Shown piece by piece: positions 37,005-48,562 of a stretch of DNA of 64,000 nucleotides (the stretch's first letter is position 1; each line of letters opens with the position of its first letter). The stretch spans positions 17,940,970 to 18,004,969 of the forward strand of contig NC_060237.1 of assembly GCF_021155775.2 (NCBI RefSeq), in the 5' to 3' direction. A program made the translations under genes and the position numbers. A model generated the notes under the pieces. It did no database searches. It had not been told where the DNA came from and worked only from the letters and a program-made list of their open reading frames with translations. The DNA comes from Neodiprion pinetum. Its lineage: Eukaryota > Arthropoda > Insecta > Hymenoptera > Diprionidae.

Positions 37005-37250
37005 GTGAGTATTAAATGAATATTAATGTGCTGAGCGTGCTAAACTCGCAAGCCCGAGAACCGCGAGAGAACCCTTCGAGGCTACGACAATCTATGATAA
37101 TCCTCGTTTAAAATCTGCATGAAACAGCCAAATATCGCGAGGCCTCTGTCGTCTTAAGCCATTATTATCTTTGAAAAGAACAGCCGCTTGTACACACTGA
37201 ATTTACCTGGAAAAAATTCACCGCTGATGAAAAACGAAATTTTAGTTTTA

Positions 37251-37676
37251 CACTGAGAGGAATTTTTAGTTCCGGTTACCGCTCAGTCCTTGACTATTTT
37301 CATTTTTTACCAAAATCGATAAATATAGTTCTAGGTAAAAAATGAAAATTAGTTTTCTAGCCGTTACCGGAAAGTCTGGCATCCGTTACTATTCTTTCTC
37401 ATTACGATCGCTGCTGCTATATTTTCTTGTAACCGTTGAGAAAATTTAATGCTTGTGCAACGATAAATTGACGTTAAAGCCTTGTTTAAGCAAAAAAGTA
37501 GAGTTAACCGCAAACTGATTTTGCGTTGCAATTACGAAAAAGGGATCGAAGATAGCGCAAAATGATTACGTGTACCTCGTTTTTCGCAATTCCAACAATA
37601 TTCAAACAGTTTTTTTAACGACATCTGTTTTACTGAATTTTCCTGGTTACTGTAACAGATGAGATTTTTGTCAATG
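37251..37676 (+). mobile_element. MITE copy 3 (full length, TA duplication intact); reference copy
   Basis: TA on both sides (37249-37250 and 37677-37678). The ends are CACTGAGAGGAATTTTTAGT and GAGATTTTTGTCAATG. Two internal hairpins are visible. The first has arms at 37294-37311 and 37334-37352 (CTATTTTCATTTTTTACC against GGTAAAAAATGAAAATTAG). The second has arms at 37525-37541 and 37580-37596 (GTTGCAATTACGAAAAA against TTTTTCGCAATTCCAAC). No coding capacity, so it needs a transposase supplied elsewhere. TA duplication points to the Tc1/mariner group. Confidence 0.85.
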
Positions 37677-39254
37677 TAGTTGGGTACCTGAATCGGTTGC
37701 TGAATGATCAGCGACTACGGCGACTTGTAGATTCAATTTAATTTGAAAACACTTTTAATTACAGAATCATTTAGTGAACATTTTTTCGGCGAGATGTAAT
37801 TCTTCGAGAATGAAAAGTTTCATTGATTTAAATGTGTACACCTTTGTGCACATTACGAAGCAAATGAAATTTACAAATGGTTCGTGTACAGCCAAAATTT
37901 AAACTTAAAAAAAAAAAAAGAATTATTCACACGTTGAATACCGTGAAAATGTTTGGCATATTAATTTTTAACCAAGTTATACACTGATGGAAAAACTTCC
38001 TTGTTTAGAAGTGGATGCATTTACTTTGGTTCAAATAAAGCGCACGGCTAGAATCTAATAAATTTTTTTAGAATCAAGGTATTGGTTGTTGGCTTCAATT
38101 TTTTGAATATTATTTGAATAACTAAAGCGTTGTGATTCTCCTAAATATTCGCCAGTTTCAAATTAAAGAAATGACTTGTTGAATGAGGCAAATCAGAAAG
38201 AACAAGTAAACATATTTACTTGTAAGTGAGTGAATTATTGTTTCACAATAATTACAGGTGTTCAAGTATCAATGAGCGATCTGCATGAAACTGTAATTTT
38301 TAAAAGGCTGCAAAAATCTTTTGAAATGTCGCAAAATTTTTCATCCCTCAATTTTTCGTTTCAATTTTCTCGTTTATATACTCGCATGCATCATCTGGCT
38401 ATTTTTTTTATTATCCTTCATCGTTCTGTCATATTTTCAGTTTCAGACGGTCCTAAAAATTTATTTAGATTCTTTTGTCAGCAGATAATTTTTCCCAAGA
38501 CATTTTTTCGAAACTAGATTTTGTAAACGATTCCTCGCAATGTCCTACAGTAAAAACTATCACGGGTTCAATTGAAATGAAAAATTTCGATAGTTAATTT
38601 TTTTTAACGCTCTTACTTTTTTTCTGTACTTTAGACTGACTTGGCCATTTTTTCAATTCGCAATCTCAGCTGTTATTTGAACTCGGCCACTGAAGGCGTG
38701 TTCTTGCGAAGTGACTTGAATTCCTGATACATTATTATTCAGTTGTTGGAAAATCAAAACTGCGATTCGAGGGTTGAATAACAATTTTTTAGAAATAACG
38801 ATTTCAGACTTATTTGAATAAGCAATTAATACAATTGCTGTTTTAAAATATCTCCGTATTAACGATACATTACAAAAGTAAATCCAATTTTATCGGTGAG
38901 AAGCAAGAGACACTCTAACATCAATTTTCGATACGAGCTGTATTCATAAGATTCAGCCGCTTGGAATCTGGCCTGAAATAATATTATGTACAGTAATGAA
39001 AAGCCAGCGATTATTGCATAATTACTAAAGATGAAATAACAAGCGCGCTAATTTCGCGGATTTAATATTTCCGATTTTCACCTCGATAATTGAAGATTCC
39101 GTAGAGAGTAAAAAATGGCTTAAAAAAAGGCATGAAATCAGCAAACGCCTCACCGACAAACAATTTCATCTCTCGTCGATACAAGAGTTATAAAAAAATA
39201 TTGTACACAGTACATACAGCTATAAGATAAATCCTTATTTTACACACAGAACTA
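37677..39254. other. No gene seen: AT-rich, downstream of the 36920 exon candidate
   Basis: If the exon candidate is real, this should be its intron. TTACAG|GTGTTCAAG at 38253-38267 looks like an acceptor, but the frame that follows is soon closed or unrecognisable. Confidence 0.4.
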
Positions 39255-39424
39255 CACTGAGAAAAATTTCATTTGTTACCGTAACTAGAAAAAATTCAGT
39301 GAAACAGGTATCGTTGAAAAAACAAATTTTCATTTTGTACCTAGAACTACATATTTCGATTGTGGTAAAAAAAGGCAATAGTTAATGACTGAGCGGTAAC
39401 CGGAACTAAAAATGTCTCTCAGTG
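39255..39424 (-). mobile_element. Short MITE derivative (170 bp), TA duplication intact
   Basis: TA at 39253-39254 and 39425-39426. It keeps CACTGAGAAAAATTTCATTT with about 75 bases of one end, and CTGAGCGGTAACCGGAACTA to CTCTCAGTG at the other. The centre is deleted. Confidence 0.8.
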
Positions 39425-40230
39425 TACATTCTCCGTTTATATTGAATTACTACAACTAGAAGATTCTCTTGCCGCGGTGTAAAAGAGATTCGTGGCTGAA
39501 ATTTGCGGCACATGAAACGAAGGCGCGAGAGAGGTTCGCCAATCGGAAGATGCGTTGTTCGCGAAATACGCGTATACGTGAAAGAAAAATTTTCAGGATA
39601 ATGGAAATAACACACGCGTGCTCGAGTGAAATTCTTTTCAGCGAGGCGCGATTCTCCGTTATTCGCGGCCTGACACGCGAGCCGCCCTCGGATGCGGAGA
39701 TAAATCTGGAGCCGAGGGCTTCGAGATAAATGTTAAAGATAACGAGGCCCATACTCACTCCAGGTATATACATATTTTATGCATTCGAATGGGCGCCGCG
39801 GGGCCGCGAGAGCCCCTCGAGAGGCTACAAACAAAATCATAAAGCTCAAAACCACGCCCTCTATCCCCGACTCTCGACCAATCGGGAATAACTGCATTCA
39901 GATCGCAACCCTTGGTGCATTGTCGCCTTTTTTTCACGGGCGGGGTACGCGGCGCGATCCTCTCTCTCTCTCTCTCTCGCCCCTCTCCTCCCCTCCTCCA
40001 ACTTCCTGCCATCTCCCAATGACCAGAATTCACCTATGCGAATTTTCACCCCGTCCCTAATTCCTTTATGCTCGGGATACTTGGGTGAATTATAATTACG
40101 CGCTCGTACATCGAGATCTTCTGTTCCAGGATTAAAACAGTTCTCAGACAGCGGGACCGAATCCAGAGACGTTGCATTCGTACGCACATTTACGTGCAAT
40201 TGGCATTTTAACCAGACGTGCATCGGACTC
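39425..40230. other. GC-richer block with overlapping open frames
   Basis: Frames of 86-120 codons on both strands overlap (39469-39729, 39755-40033, 39779-40060 and 39861-40223). None is recognisable. It includes the (TC)n tract. Confidence 0.4.
39958..39980. repeat. (TC)n tract
   Basis: About ten TC units inside the GC-richer block 39440-40230. On the other strand this is a GAGAG-type tract. Confidence 0.8.
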
Positions 40231-43100
40231 GTCGATCACTTATCAACGCGTTTACTGTACGAAAGAATTGTCAATTTGCGAAATCGGGTCTCCGATTTAC
40301 TAATTCAGTGTAGCGACGTAAGGTAATATCTGTTTGTTTTGAATTTATAATAAAAAATTTTCGTTTTACTGAAATTCATAAGGGTAACGCAAAAAATTTA
40401 TTGTATTCGTAAATCGAATAAACGGTAAATGTATGGTGAGTTCACTGTTCCTTATCGATATGAAAATTCCAGTACTGTGTAAAAAGTTTCCTGTAAGAAA
40501 TTCTTAACAGTGAATATATCGTTATTTTTCATTTCAACATGGCGGTAATCTCACACGCTTCATCGTTCACGCACAGGTGAGATGAGTTATTTATCTCGTA
40601 TACTCCGCACGGAAAATAATGTAACAACTTTTTTCTAACTTCACGTGTGATTTGAAATATTGTTAAAAAAACTTCAAACTAACAAAGACGGAATTGACAA
40701 AATGAACGGTGAAAGTTTTGTTAATTGGAACGTGTTTGTCATTTCAGAGTCTTACTAGACTCAATGTCGTTTGATTTCGTTTCTAAATGAATTCTTTCGA
40801 ACCCGAAGTCATTGAGAATACGGAATTATTAATTTCATTCGCTCTAATTATAGGATTTACAATTTCAGAATAAACGGTTTGCCTGTTTGGTTTTTCTATC
40901 GCGCATCTTTGATCATTAATTCATGTAATCAAAGACGAAACTTTTCTCACCGTCATCCGTTCGTTAGAAAACGAGGATGAATTGTTTGGAAAACATTTGT
41001 CACAAAAATTTACCGACGTATCTCATGATTCGTTTCGATCGAACCGAAATAGCGCGCAGCAGAATTTCTCGGTGGATTTCTTTCGCCAATTTTGGTAAAG
41101 TCAGTAAAGTAAAACAAAAGAATTTGTTTAATTTGCAACACTGAAAAAAAATTAAAAAATTTCAGTTACTTTGCGGAAAGATTTCAAGAAAACTTGAAAC
41201 AAGTAATGATCTATTTTTTTTTCGCTCACCACTATACAATTTATACGATTATTCTTCGGCATTTTTACGAAACTTTTCTAGGCTTGTGTTAATGACAATT
41301 TTTTACGAATCTTTGCGTGGACGTATTTACTCCAATTTTGGTAATTTGGTTCCAACGAAAAGATTACAAATCGTATAACGTGGTTATTTTTTTACGAGGA
41401 GTTTCCGCCGTTATATGATAAAATAAATGGAATCATGTAGCAGAAAAAATTCTTGAAATTCATCATTTGCATTTTATCGTCCAGAATTTTCACCAGTCTT
41501 AATTAATCTTGTATAACAGCGGGAACGTCGCACGAGAGGATTTTTCAAGGTATAATAATTGAAGATCGTTAGGAATAATAATTTCGCAAATCAATTCGAT
41601 TCGCAACTCGCGGAAGTTTGTATACCAGACACTTCCGCGTTTCAACTCGATCAAGCCTCGTCCGCGAATAGATAAGATCAGATAATGAGTAGAACTTGTC
41701 ATTAATTCTATGAAAATAAACGTTATTGCAATTATCTTCCGAGATCCATTCCGAGTTTTTTGATTACTCCGGTATAATACGATCGCTTACGTCACATCGT
41801 GACGTCACGAATAACTTGGCGTAGCATTTGTATTTCCCGAAAAAATGTTTGTTCTTATAGATCACGGTATAGTTTCCAAATTCCAACGAAATCTGTTCTC
41901 TCTGAATCATGGATCAGTGTAATTACAGATGGAAACAGAATTCGTGGCTCGGGTTCGCGGATTATTGTTTATTTATGAAGATGAGTAATTGCGTTTTTCG
42001 GTATCCCCGATGGGATTTGATAACCTTTTGTCAAAATCGACGAGTTAGGAGAATTATTTCGTGTTAAAATACATGTAACAGTTATAATATATGTATTGGC
42101 AGGCTCGAATTTCTCATTTCGAATAATTCTCTAGTTTCTTTAAATTCATAGAGATTCAGTGCAGAATTGTCGCGAGAGTTTCAAATTTCTGTTATAAAAA
42201 TGATTTATGGAATGAAAATTGATTAATGATCAAATCGTACAATGCGGTAAATGATAATAATTTTTTTTTCTTACGCTTATCCAATAAATACGCTTTATTA
42301 TGCCTCAATTTGACAACCCAGCAAACTTTGGAGAATTTATAAATTTACACGTAATCCAACAATCAAAATGGAACAACGAATTTTTTGACCTTACGTAAAT
42401 TAACAAATGTAAAAATATGTCTTATTAACCGTGGTTGGGAAATCGAAGTTAGTCATATATTAAGTCAATAAAATTAACCATGTTCTTAGTTGGGACGTAA
42501 TTCTTTTATGCCAATCAACGTTTTGCACAGGATAAAAAAATACAGCAAATATGCGATCACAAAGAGAATGTCATGCAAATTTCAAGCAGCCCAAATTTTT
42601 TTACAATTTTGAAAATTGCGCCGATTCATCGGTTATTCAGAAGAGAAAAATACACATCTGTCAAGCTTATCGGTATTGTTACAGAAATTTCGGCGCCAGC
42701 TTGAATTCCGAAAAATTCATCTTCATTTTCAGAGAATAAAAAAGATTCATTTCATCGGACAGTTTCTTTGTGAGCGAATTATTATTATCATCCGCAATCG
42801 GTTAAAAATTACTTAGTGAATGAAATTATAACAAGTTTTCATTTCAAGGGCTAATCGTAAAACGTGTTTCGTTGAAATGTTGCATAAATATCGGCACTAT
42901 TTTTGTGAGAAACAAAATAGCAGAAACTTTTCTTCCGATCCAACAGTTAACCCGATGTAACATTTGCGTTTATTTCTATGAAAGAAGCCTGATAAAAAAT
43001 CACGTCGCCGAGTAATGACGCACCGAAAAATGTGTAAACCAAAACGATCGTGCGAAGAAAAGTGAGAGCCGGAGGATCGGAGTCCGTCAGAGACTTTACC
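40231..43100. other. No gene seen: AT-rich, with the tandem CRE
   Basis: Only short frames. The single striking site is the paired CRE at 41787-41808. Confidence 0.5.
41787..41808. promoter_or_regulatory. Tandem CRE-type sites
   Basis: TTACGTCAC (41787-41795) is followed 13 bases later, start to start of the 8-mers, by GTGACGTCAC (41799-41808), a perfect palindrome. The surrounding DNA is AT-rich. Confidence 0.4.
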
Positions 43101-43430
43101 GAGACTCGGGAGATACGGCGGTGAGTGCACCGAGTATTTTTCATCCCTCTCAAGGCTCCCCAAGTATTTCATAAGTTTCAGGAGTACCGGCAGCCCCCCG
43201 ACTGCACACAGCGTTCAACCCCCTTTCTATCATTCGTTCATTTGATTTCTTCTCGGGGCGGAAATGGCTGGGCAGCCATTCGCGCGAGACTTCCGGTCGG
43301 TTGGAGATAGAAATGGAGTCTCTGACTTGAGGCGGAGGGTGCGGGGAAAATTGCCGTTCACCCAAAATTGATAATAAATTCGATAATGGTGCCCGGCCCT
43401 CGCAATAATTCCATTGGATAGAGTACCGCA

Positions 43431-46171
43431 ATTTTATTTATTACAGATTTATGCCTACATGTTTGAGTATTGTATATATTTATTGTATTGGTGACGATTG
43501 CCGAGTTGAAAATTATATTACATTATGACAAATTTATCACAGATCACTGCGGCGATGGACCTGATTCGATTCGACTATTCGCACACGGTTTGGGATTATC
43601 GCTTCTACCCTCCGAAGATTTGCACGCTTAGATTTCGTACTCGCATTTCGTTACGTATTAACAATTTTTTACACTCTGCTGTATTCCCGTCTTTCCACAT
43701 ACATAAATGTAAACAATATTTTTGAATGTTACGAAACTTTTTTCATTCCAATAATATGTCCAGGAAAATATAATCCGGGGAAGTATCAGTGGTTCAGGCC
43801 TAATGGGAACAGTTTTTTTTTTTTTTTGCTTTGGAATCGGTAGAGAAAATAACAACAAAGCAAATTCATTTCAAACGATTCTGATATTTGTGCGGCTGAA
43901 CAAAGAGAATTTTTTCACTCGAGTAATTATCCCCTCTCAGTGAGTCGGGATAAAGAATCTGAGTAGATAAAAAGCAAAAGTTTTGTCACAGAGGTGAACA
44001 GTGATAAAATTCGAGAACAGATATTTGAAAAAAAATTCAGGTAAAGTTCGAATGTTTCGAACTAATAAATGTACCTTTCTTTCAAATAAATTTTCCCCGA
44101 TCCATGCGTCGAAAAACGGAGAAAGAAAAAGAAGGAAAGGTGTCGAAAATTGCTCTCGGAGTGCGAGGGGTGAATTTTTGGCCCAGCCTCCGGCACCGAA
44201 TGAATCCTAATGCATAAACAGCCCGCTGACGATATAAATCCCTTTTTATCACGCACATACGCGTGTGTGTCGCACGCGTGTATTCGGCAACAATAATCGG
44301 CGAGGGTGCGTTCCGAAGGCGGATGAATTTTGCGGAAGCGTTTATATCGGGCGCCATTTTGTCACCCTTAATTTCTAGATCCAATCAAAGTGACTCACAC
44401 GGTTCTGTGCAGAGGCTGTTCCTTCGCCCCCTCCGGCAGTTAGACGTAATGCAATTATATTTAGCGCGCTAACGAGCTAAACTCTCAATGGAAAATGGCT
44501 GTATGCTTCGTTGACTGCAAACGGCGGAGCCATTATGCTTTTTTAAATTTCCCTACGTCATCGGGAGGCGGAGAAACGCCGAAGGCAAATATCCAGCGTC
44601 AAATTCCGGGGAATCTCAGAAGCGAATTGAGAAAATTAACGCACAAGTTTGCGCGAAAAAGATGGAATTCGAATCACGCTAGAAAATTATACATAAATTA
44701 TACTGTATTTATTTATTGGTGTGTAACAGTCCTTGAGTCGAAAACGCGTGTTGCAATCTTTTATTCGCGTACATACTTTTATCGAATCAATTATCAGAAA
44801 AATTTCAGACCATATCGCGTACACTTTTCAGTACCTGCAGATTAGCATTCAAATTTATTGCAAAATAACGAGTCCGTCGAAGAGTGAGTTGAAGAATATT
44901 TCACACTGTCGAATTTCTTTCACCGTTTAGGAGAAAAATTTGTTCCGACACCAAATTGAACCGAGGTTATTCTACTTTTACTTAATATTGTAAAAATGTC
45001 GTTCTTTCGTCAGCCTTCAAGCCTGTGGATAATTATTTTACTGTTAATAGTATGCGATTTTGGATAAAATATTACAATTAATACGCAGAATTTCGGAACG
45101 CTTGAAGATTACAATTCTTCGTTCTTAGAGTTCTTGTTCACAATAATTACCCGAAAATTGATTGCGCGTGTGATTAATTTTCACATAAGAATGTTTGTCG
45201 CAATTTCTTCATTTATTCGCAAATAGCGAATTAATCGACAGAGTACGCAGGATTTATTTATTTATTTATTCTTAGCATTAACTATGGTGAAAGAGACGTT
45301 TCGTAGATTCAATCGAATCTAATTACATTTCGTACCTAAAACACAAATTATTGTTCTGATTGAATTTTTGATGAATGAAAAGTGACATTTCTTCGAGTCG
45401 AAAAGACGTTTCCTTTGCCGTATTTGGTGAAATCTCTTCGTATCTCGTTATATATCCTTTTACACACGGATTACTTAAAAGCTTCGATAATTCCGCATCT
45501 GGTTTTATTACCATGCCAGGTTTTCTTCACAGGGACGAGTAAATTGATTTGCAAAAAAGCCACCGTGAATCGGGGAGATCGGGATGATAGAAGCATTCGT
45601 ACACAGAAGGCCGAAACGAGATTGATTGCTCAGTTTCGCGGATTGATCCCCGTACATTAAGGAAATTGCCAAAACCACGATCGCCAATTCTTCAGCCGAA
45701 TCCCGCTGAAATTTCGAGAGCTTTCTCCCGCAAGTCGAAGTCCGGAAATCGTCTCGGGTATTGTCAAGGCCTCGGAATCGGCGGGTCAGATGTCCTTCTC
45801 GGACTTTGAAGAGCCCGGTCCTTTCCACCAGAAAGCTTCTCCGGTTATTTTCCTCCTTTATATCTGACGAGGGGCTTTCGCTGAATGCCTGCCAGAGGCA
45901 GAGGATGTCCCGCATTGTTGCCGGATAGTGCAGTTCGGGGTAAAATTTTTCTACCCGACACACTTCGATGTCCTTTAGAGAAGCGAGCGACCTCCTTTCT
46001 TCGAAGTACCCTTTTTATCCGAGCAAGGAATCGCGCCGGTAGAAAAATCGCCATTTTGAACTCCGAGCCCCGCGAGCTTTCGCCCTTCAGCGCATTGGTT
46101 TGTTCCCGCAATTTATTCACCCTCAAATTAATCAGTGCCCGTTATATTTTACACATATTTTTATGCGTGTA
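43431..46171. other. No gene seen; GC-richer islands at 44060-44620 and 45650-46100
   Basis: The first island carries a YY1/Pho-type GCGCCATTTTGTC (44351) and a run of possible homeodomain core words (GTAATGCAATTATATTTAGC, 44446-44465), which looks enhancer-like. In the second, a 151-codon minus frame (45508-45963) and a 93-codon minus frame (45845-46126) overlap without known motifs. Confidence 0.4.
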
Positions 46172-46403
46172 CGCTGAGAAAAATTTCTTTTTTAGTTAAA
46201 TAAGGCTTTAAATTTACAATTTACAAGAAAATATAGTAACGGTGATCGTAATGAGAAAGAATAGTAACGGATACTAGAGTTTCCGGTAACGGCTAGAAAA
46301 CTAATTTTCATTTTCTACCTAGAACTATATTTTCTCGATTGTGCTTCAAAATGAAAATAGTTAAGGACTGAGCGGTAACCGGAACTAAAAATTTCTCTCA
46401 GTG
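46172..46403 (-). mobile_element. MITE copy with one arm deleted
   Basis: It starts CGCTGAGAAAAATTTCTTTT after TA and ends CTAAAAATTTCTCTCAGTG, followed by TG. The segment between AGTTAAATAAGGCTTTAAAT and CAAGAAAATATAGTAACGGT is shortened, and the second hairpin is missing. Confidence 0.75.
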
Positions 46404-48039
46404 TGGGATAAGTTAACAACCGTCAACTTGTCAGTCGGCATTTCAGGGCTCGATCAATATTTCCCAGATATCGATGGATCGTGATTCACGAATGTACGTT
46501 AGGCTGATTTGAAAAGATCGACTTTTTGTCCCTTTTCAACGTCACAAATTCAATAGTTACAGTAAGGTTGAATAAGATATCTGTTAAAAGAAAGTATTGA
46601 TTATGTGACTTTAAAAAATGAAAAATGGTCAAGTAATTTGAATTACTCTGACAAACATATATTGATTGTTTTATAACCAACTTTGAAGAGCTGGTCACGA
46701 TCTTTGGAAACGTTAGGAAACAGTTCACGTGACAGATTTTTCTCTGTAAGTACGTGCTGGATATTTGTGAGAAAATTATTGTGAGACATTTTTTTAAACT
46801 GGTACCGTGTACATATTTTTAATAGTTCAGTGAAATTGCTTGTGACAAATCTCTGCCATGATCAGTAGAGTATTTTTACCTGATAATGAGCTTGCACGTT
46901 AAAGCTTTGCTGCTTGTAGATATAAGAAAAAAATTGGCGACATGGTTGGAGAAATTATTTGCGTATGTTTTGAATTTTATTATAGATATGTCGTGGGTTG
47001 ATTTAAAGAACTTTGCGACTTTTCGGCGTTCTTTACCGTTTTTTTCATTGATTCGGTTTTCTTTTTTCATTTATGTTTGACGAAATTGGATACATAAAAA
47101 TTTCAGCTGCCAATGAATTCTCAAATTTTTACACTTGATCACTAGATATACGATGTTCTAGAAAACAGCGGAAATTCTTACGATGAGTTTAAGTATCCCG
47201 ATACTATTGGTGATGGAAGCAAGTGTTCGACTATTTTTATTCAAGACTAGATTCAATTAAAAATTGCAATTGAACCTTATAATACTTGTGAGGTGAAAAT
47301 TTTACTGAATTGAAAGCTGCGCGTGAATTTTCGAATGATAAGAATGATCATATCGTGTTGACACAAGGTCAGACATTTATTCGAAATAAAAGTTTTGCTT
47401 AGAAAAATGAAATGACGGTGAAAAAATTCAGTGATTCTCGATAAAACGCGTCTAAAAACATTTGACAAAAAATTTTGAAACGAGAATTATCAGTGCAGTG
47501 TAGCGAGCGAAAATTTCTGAGGAACAAAAGAAATTCACTGAAAGAAAATGATTAAATTAAGTATTCTACAGATACCAGAATTGGAGAAAATAGAAAACTG
47601 GCATAAAATCTAGTATCGTGAAAAAAATTCAGACAGATGGATATAACGAAGTCCATAACAATGTCGATTTTCGTAAAAGTTACAGGCAGTCGCCTAAACA
47701 ATTTTAACGTGATAAAAAAAATTGCCTAGCAAAGCCGAGTCGATGAATTTTTTGCACAGTTTCCAAAAAAAAAAACGTTTCCTGGTTCGATTTTCTAATG
47801 TTTCTTAGGAACAATTATCCTGTAAAAGTGGAAAACTTTCGTCGTAACTGCGTTAGCGCTAAGCTTTTGCGCTGCGGAGATCGGTTCGTATTTGCAGATT
47901 TCGACATATGGATGCGGCGCGGAAGCGAATCTAAAACCAACACCCTGCAATGTCCTCCAGTTCTCCATATAACGTACGGTATGTATTACGGCAATGGGGC
48001 TCGGAAATGATTAAAAATGTCCCCGTAGCACGCCCACAC

Positions 48040-48240
48040 AAAGGGGAAAAAATTTTCATAATGGATTTATGCGCATATGCTTAGCCACCAGACGCGTTAT
48101 TATTCCTTAGTTTTGCACCTAGACGTAGGTAGGTATAATAAATGCATCGGAGAATGACCCGTGATTTTTTTCTTTCTTCCTCGCGTCAACAATGATTGCT
48201 GCTACGCAATCGCTGCGGCAATTAACGGGCGCCATTACTA
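48040..48240. promoter_or_regulatory. Enhancer-like, low-repeat segment
   Basis: It has mixed composition, is free of homopolymers and is rich in homeodomain-type words (TAATGG, TTATTATTCC, CAATTAACGG) and GCCAT-type motifs (GGGCGCCATTAC). It stands out from the AT-rich simple sequence around it. Constraint is a guess without alignment. Confidence 0.25.
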
Positions 48241-48297
48241 AACTCAACACAACAGTTCTCGATGTTTTTTTCTAACGCGGACGATATCGATATTATA

Positions 48298-48562
48298 CAC
48301 TGAGAGAAATTTTCAGTTCCGGTTATCGCTCAGTTCTTAACTATTTTCATTTTTTATCATGATCGAAAAATACAGTTCTAGGTAGAAAATGAACATTAGT
48401 TTTCTAGCCGTTACCGGAAAGTCTAGTATCCGTTACTATTCTTTCTCATTACGATCACTGTTGCTAGATTTTCTTACAAACGTTGCGAAAATTTAATGCT
48501 TGTGCGACAATAAATTTACTGCATTTTTATAGTTACTGTAACAAATGAAATTTTTCTCAGTG
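48298..48562 (+). mobile_element. MITE copy with right-arm deletion, TA duplication intact
   Basis: TA at 48296-48297 and 48563-48564. CACTGAGAGAAATTTTCAGT opens and TTTTCTCAGTG closes. The second hairpin region is deleted between TTGTGCGACAATAAATTTAC and the right end. Confidence 0.8.
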
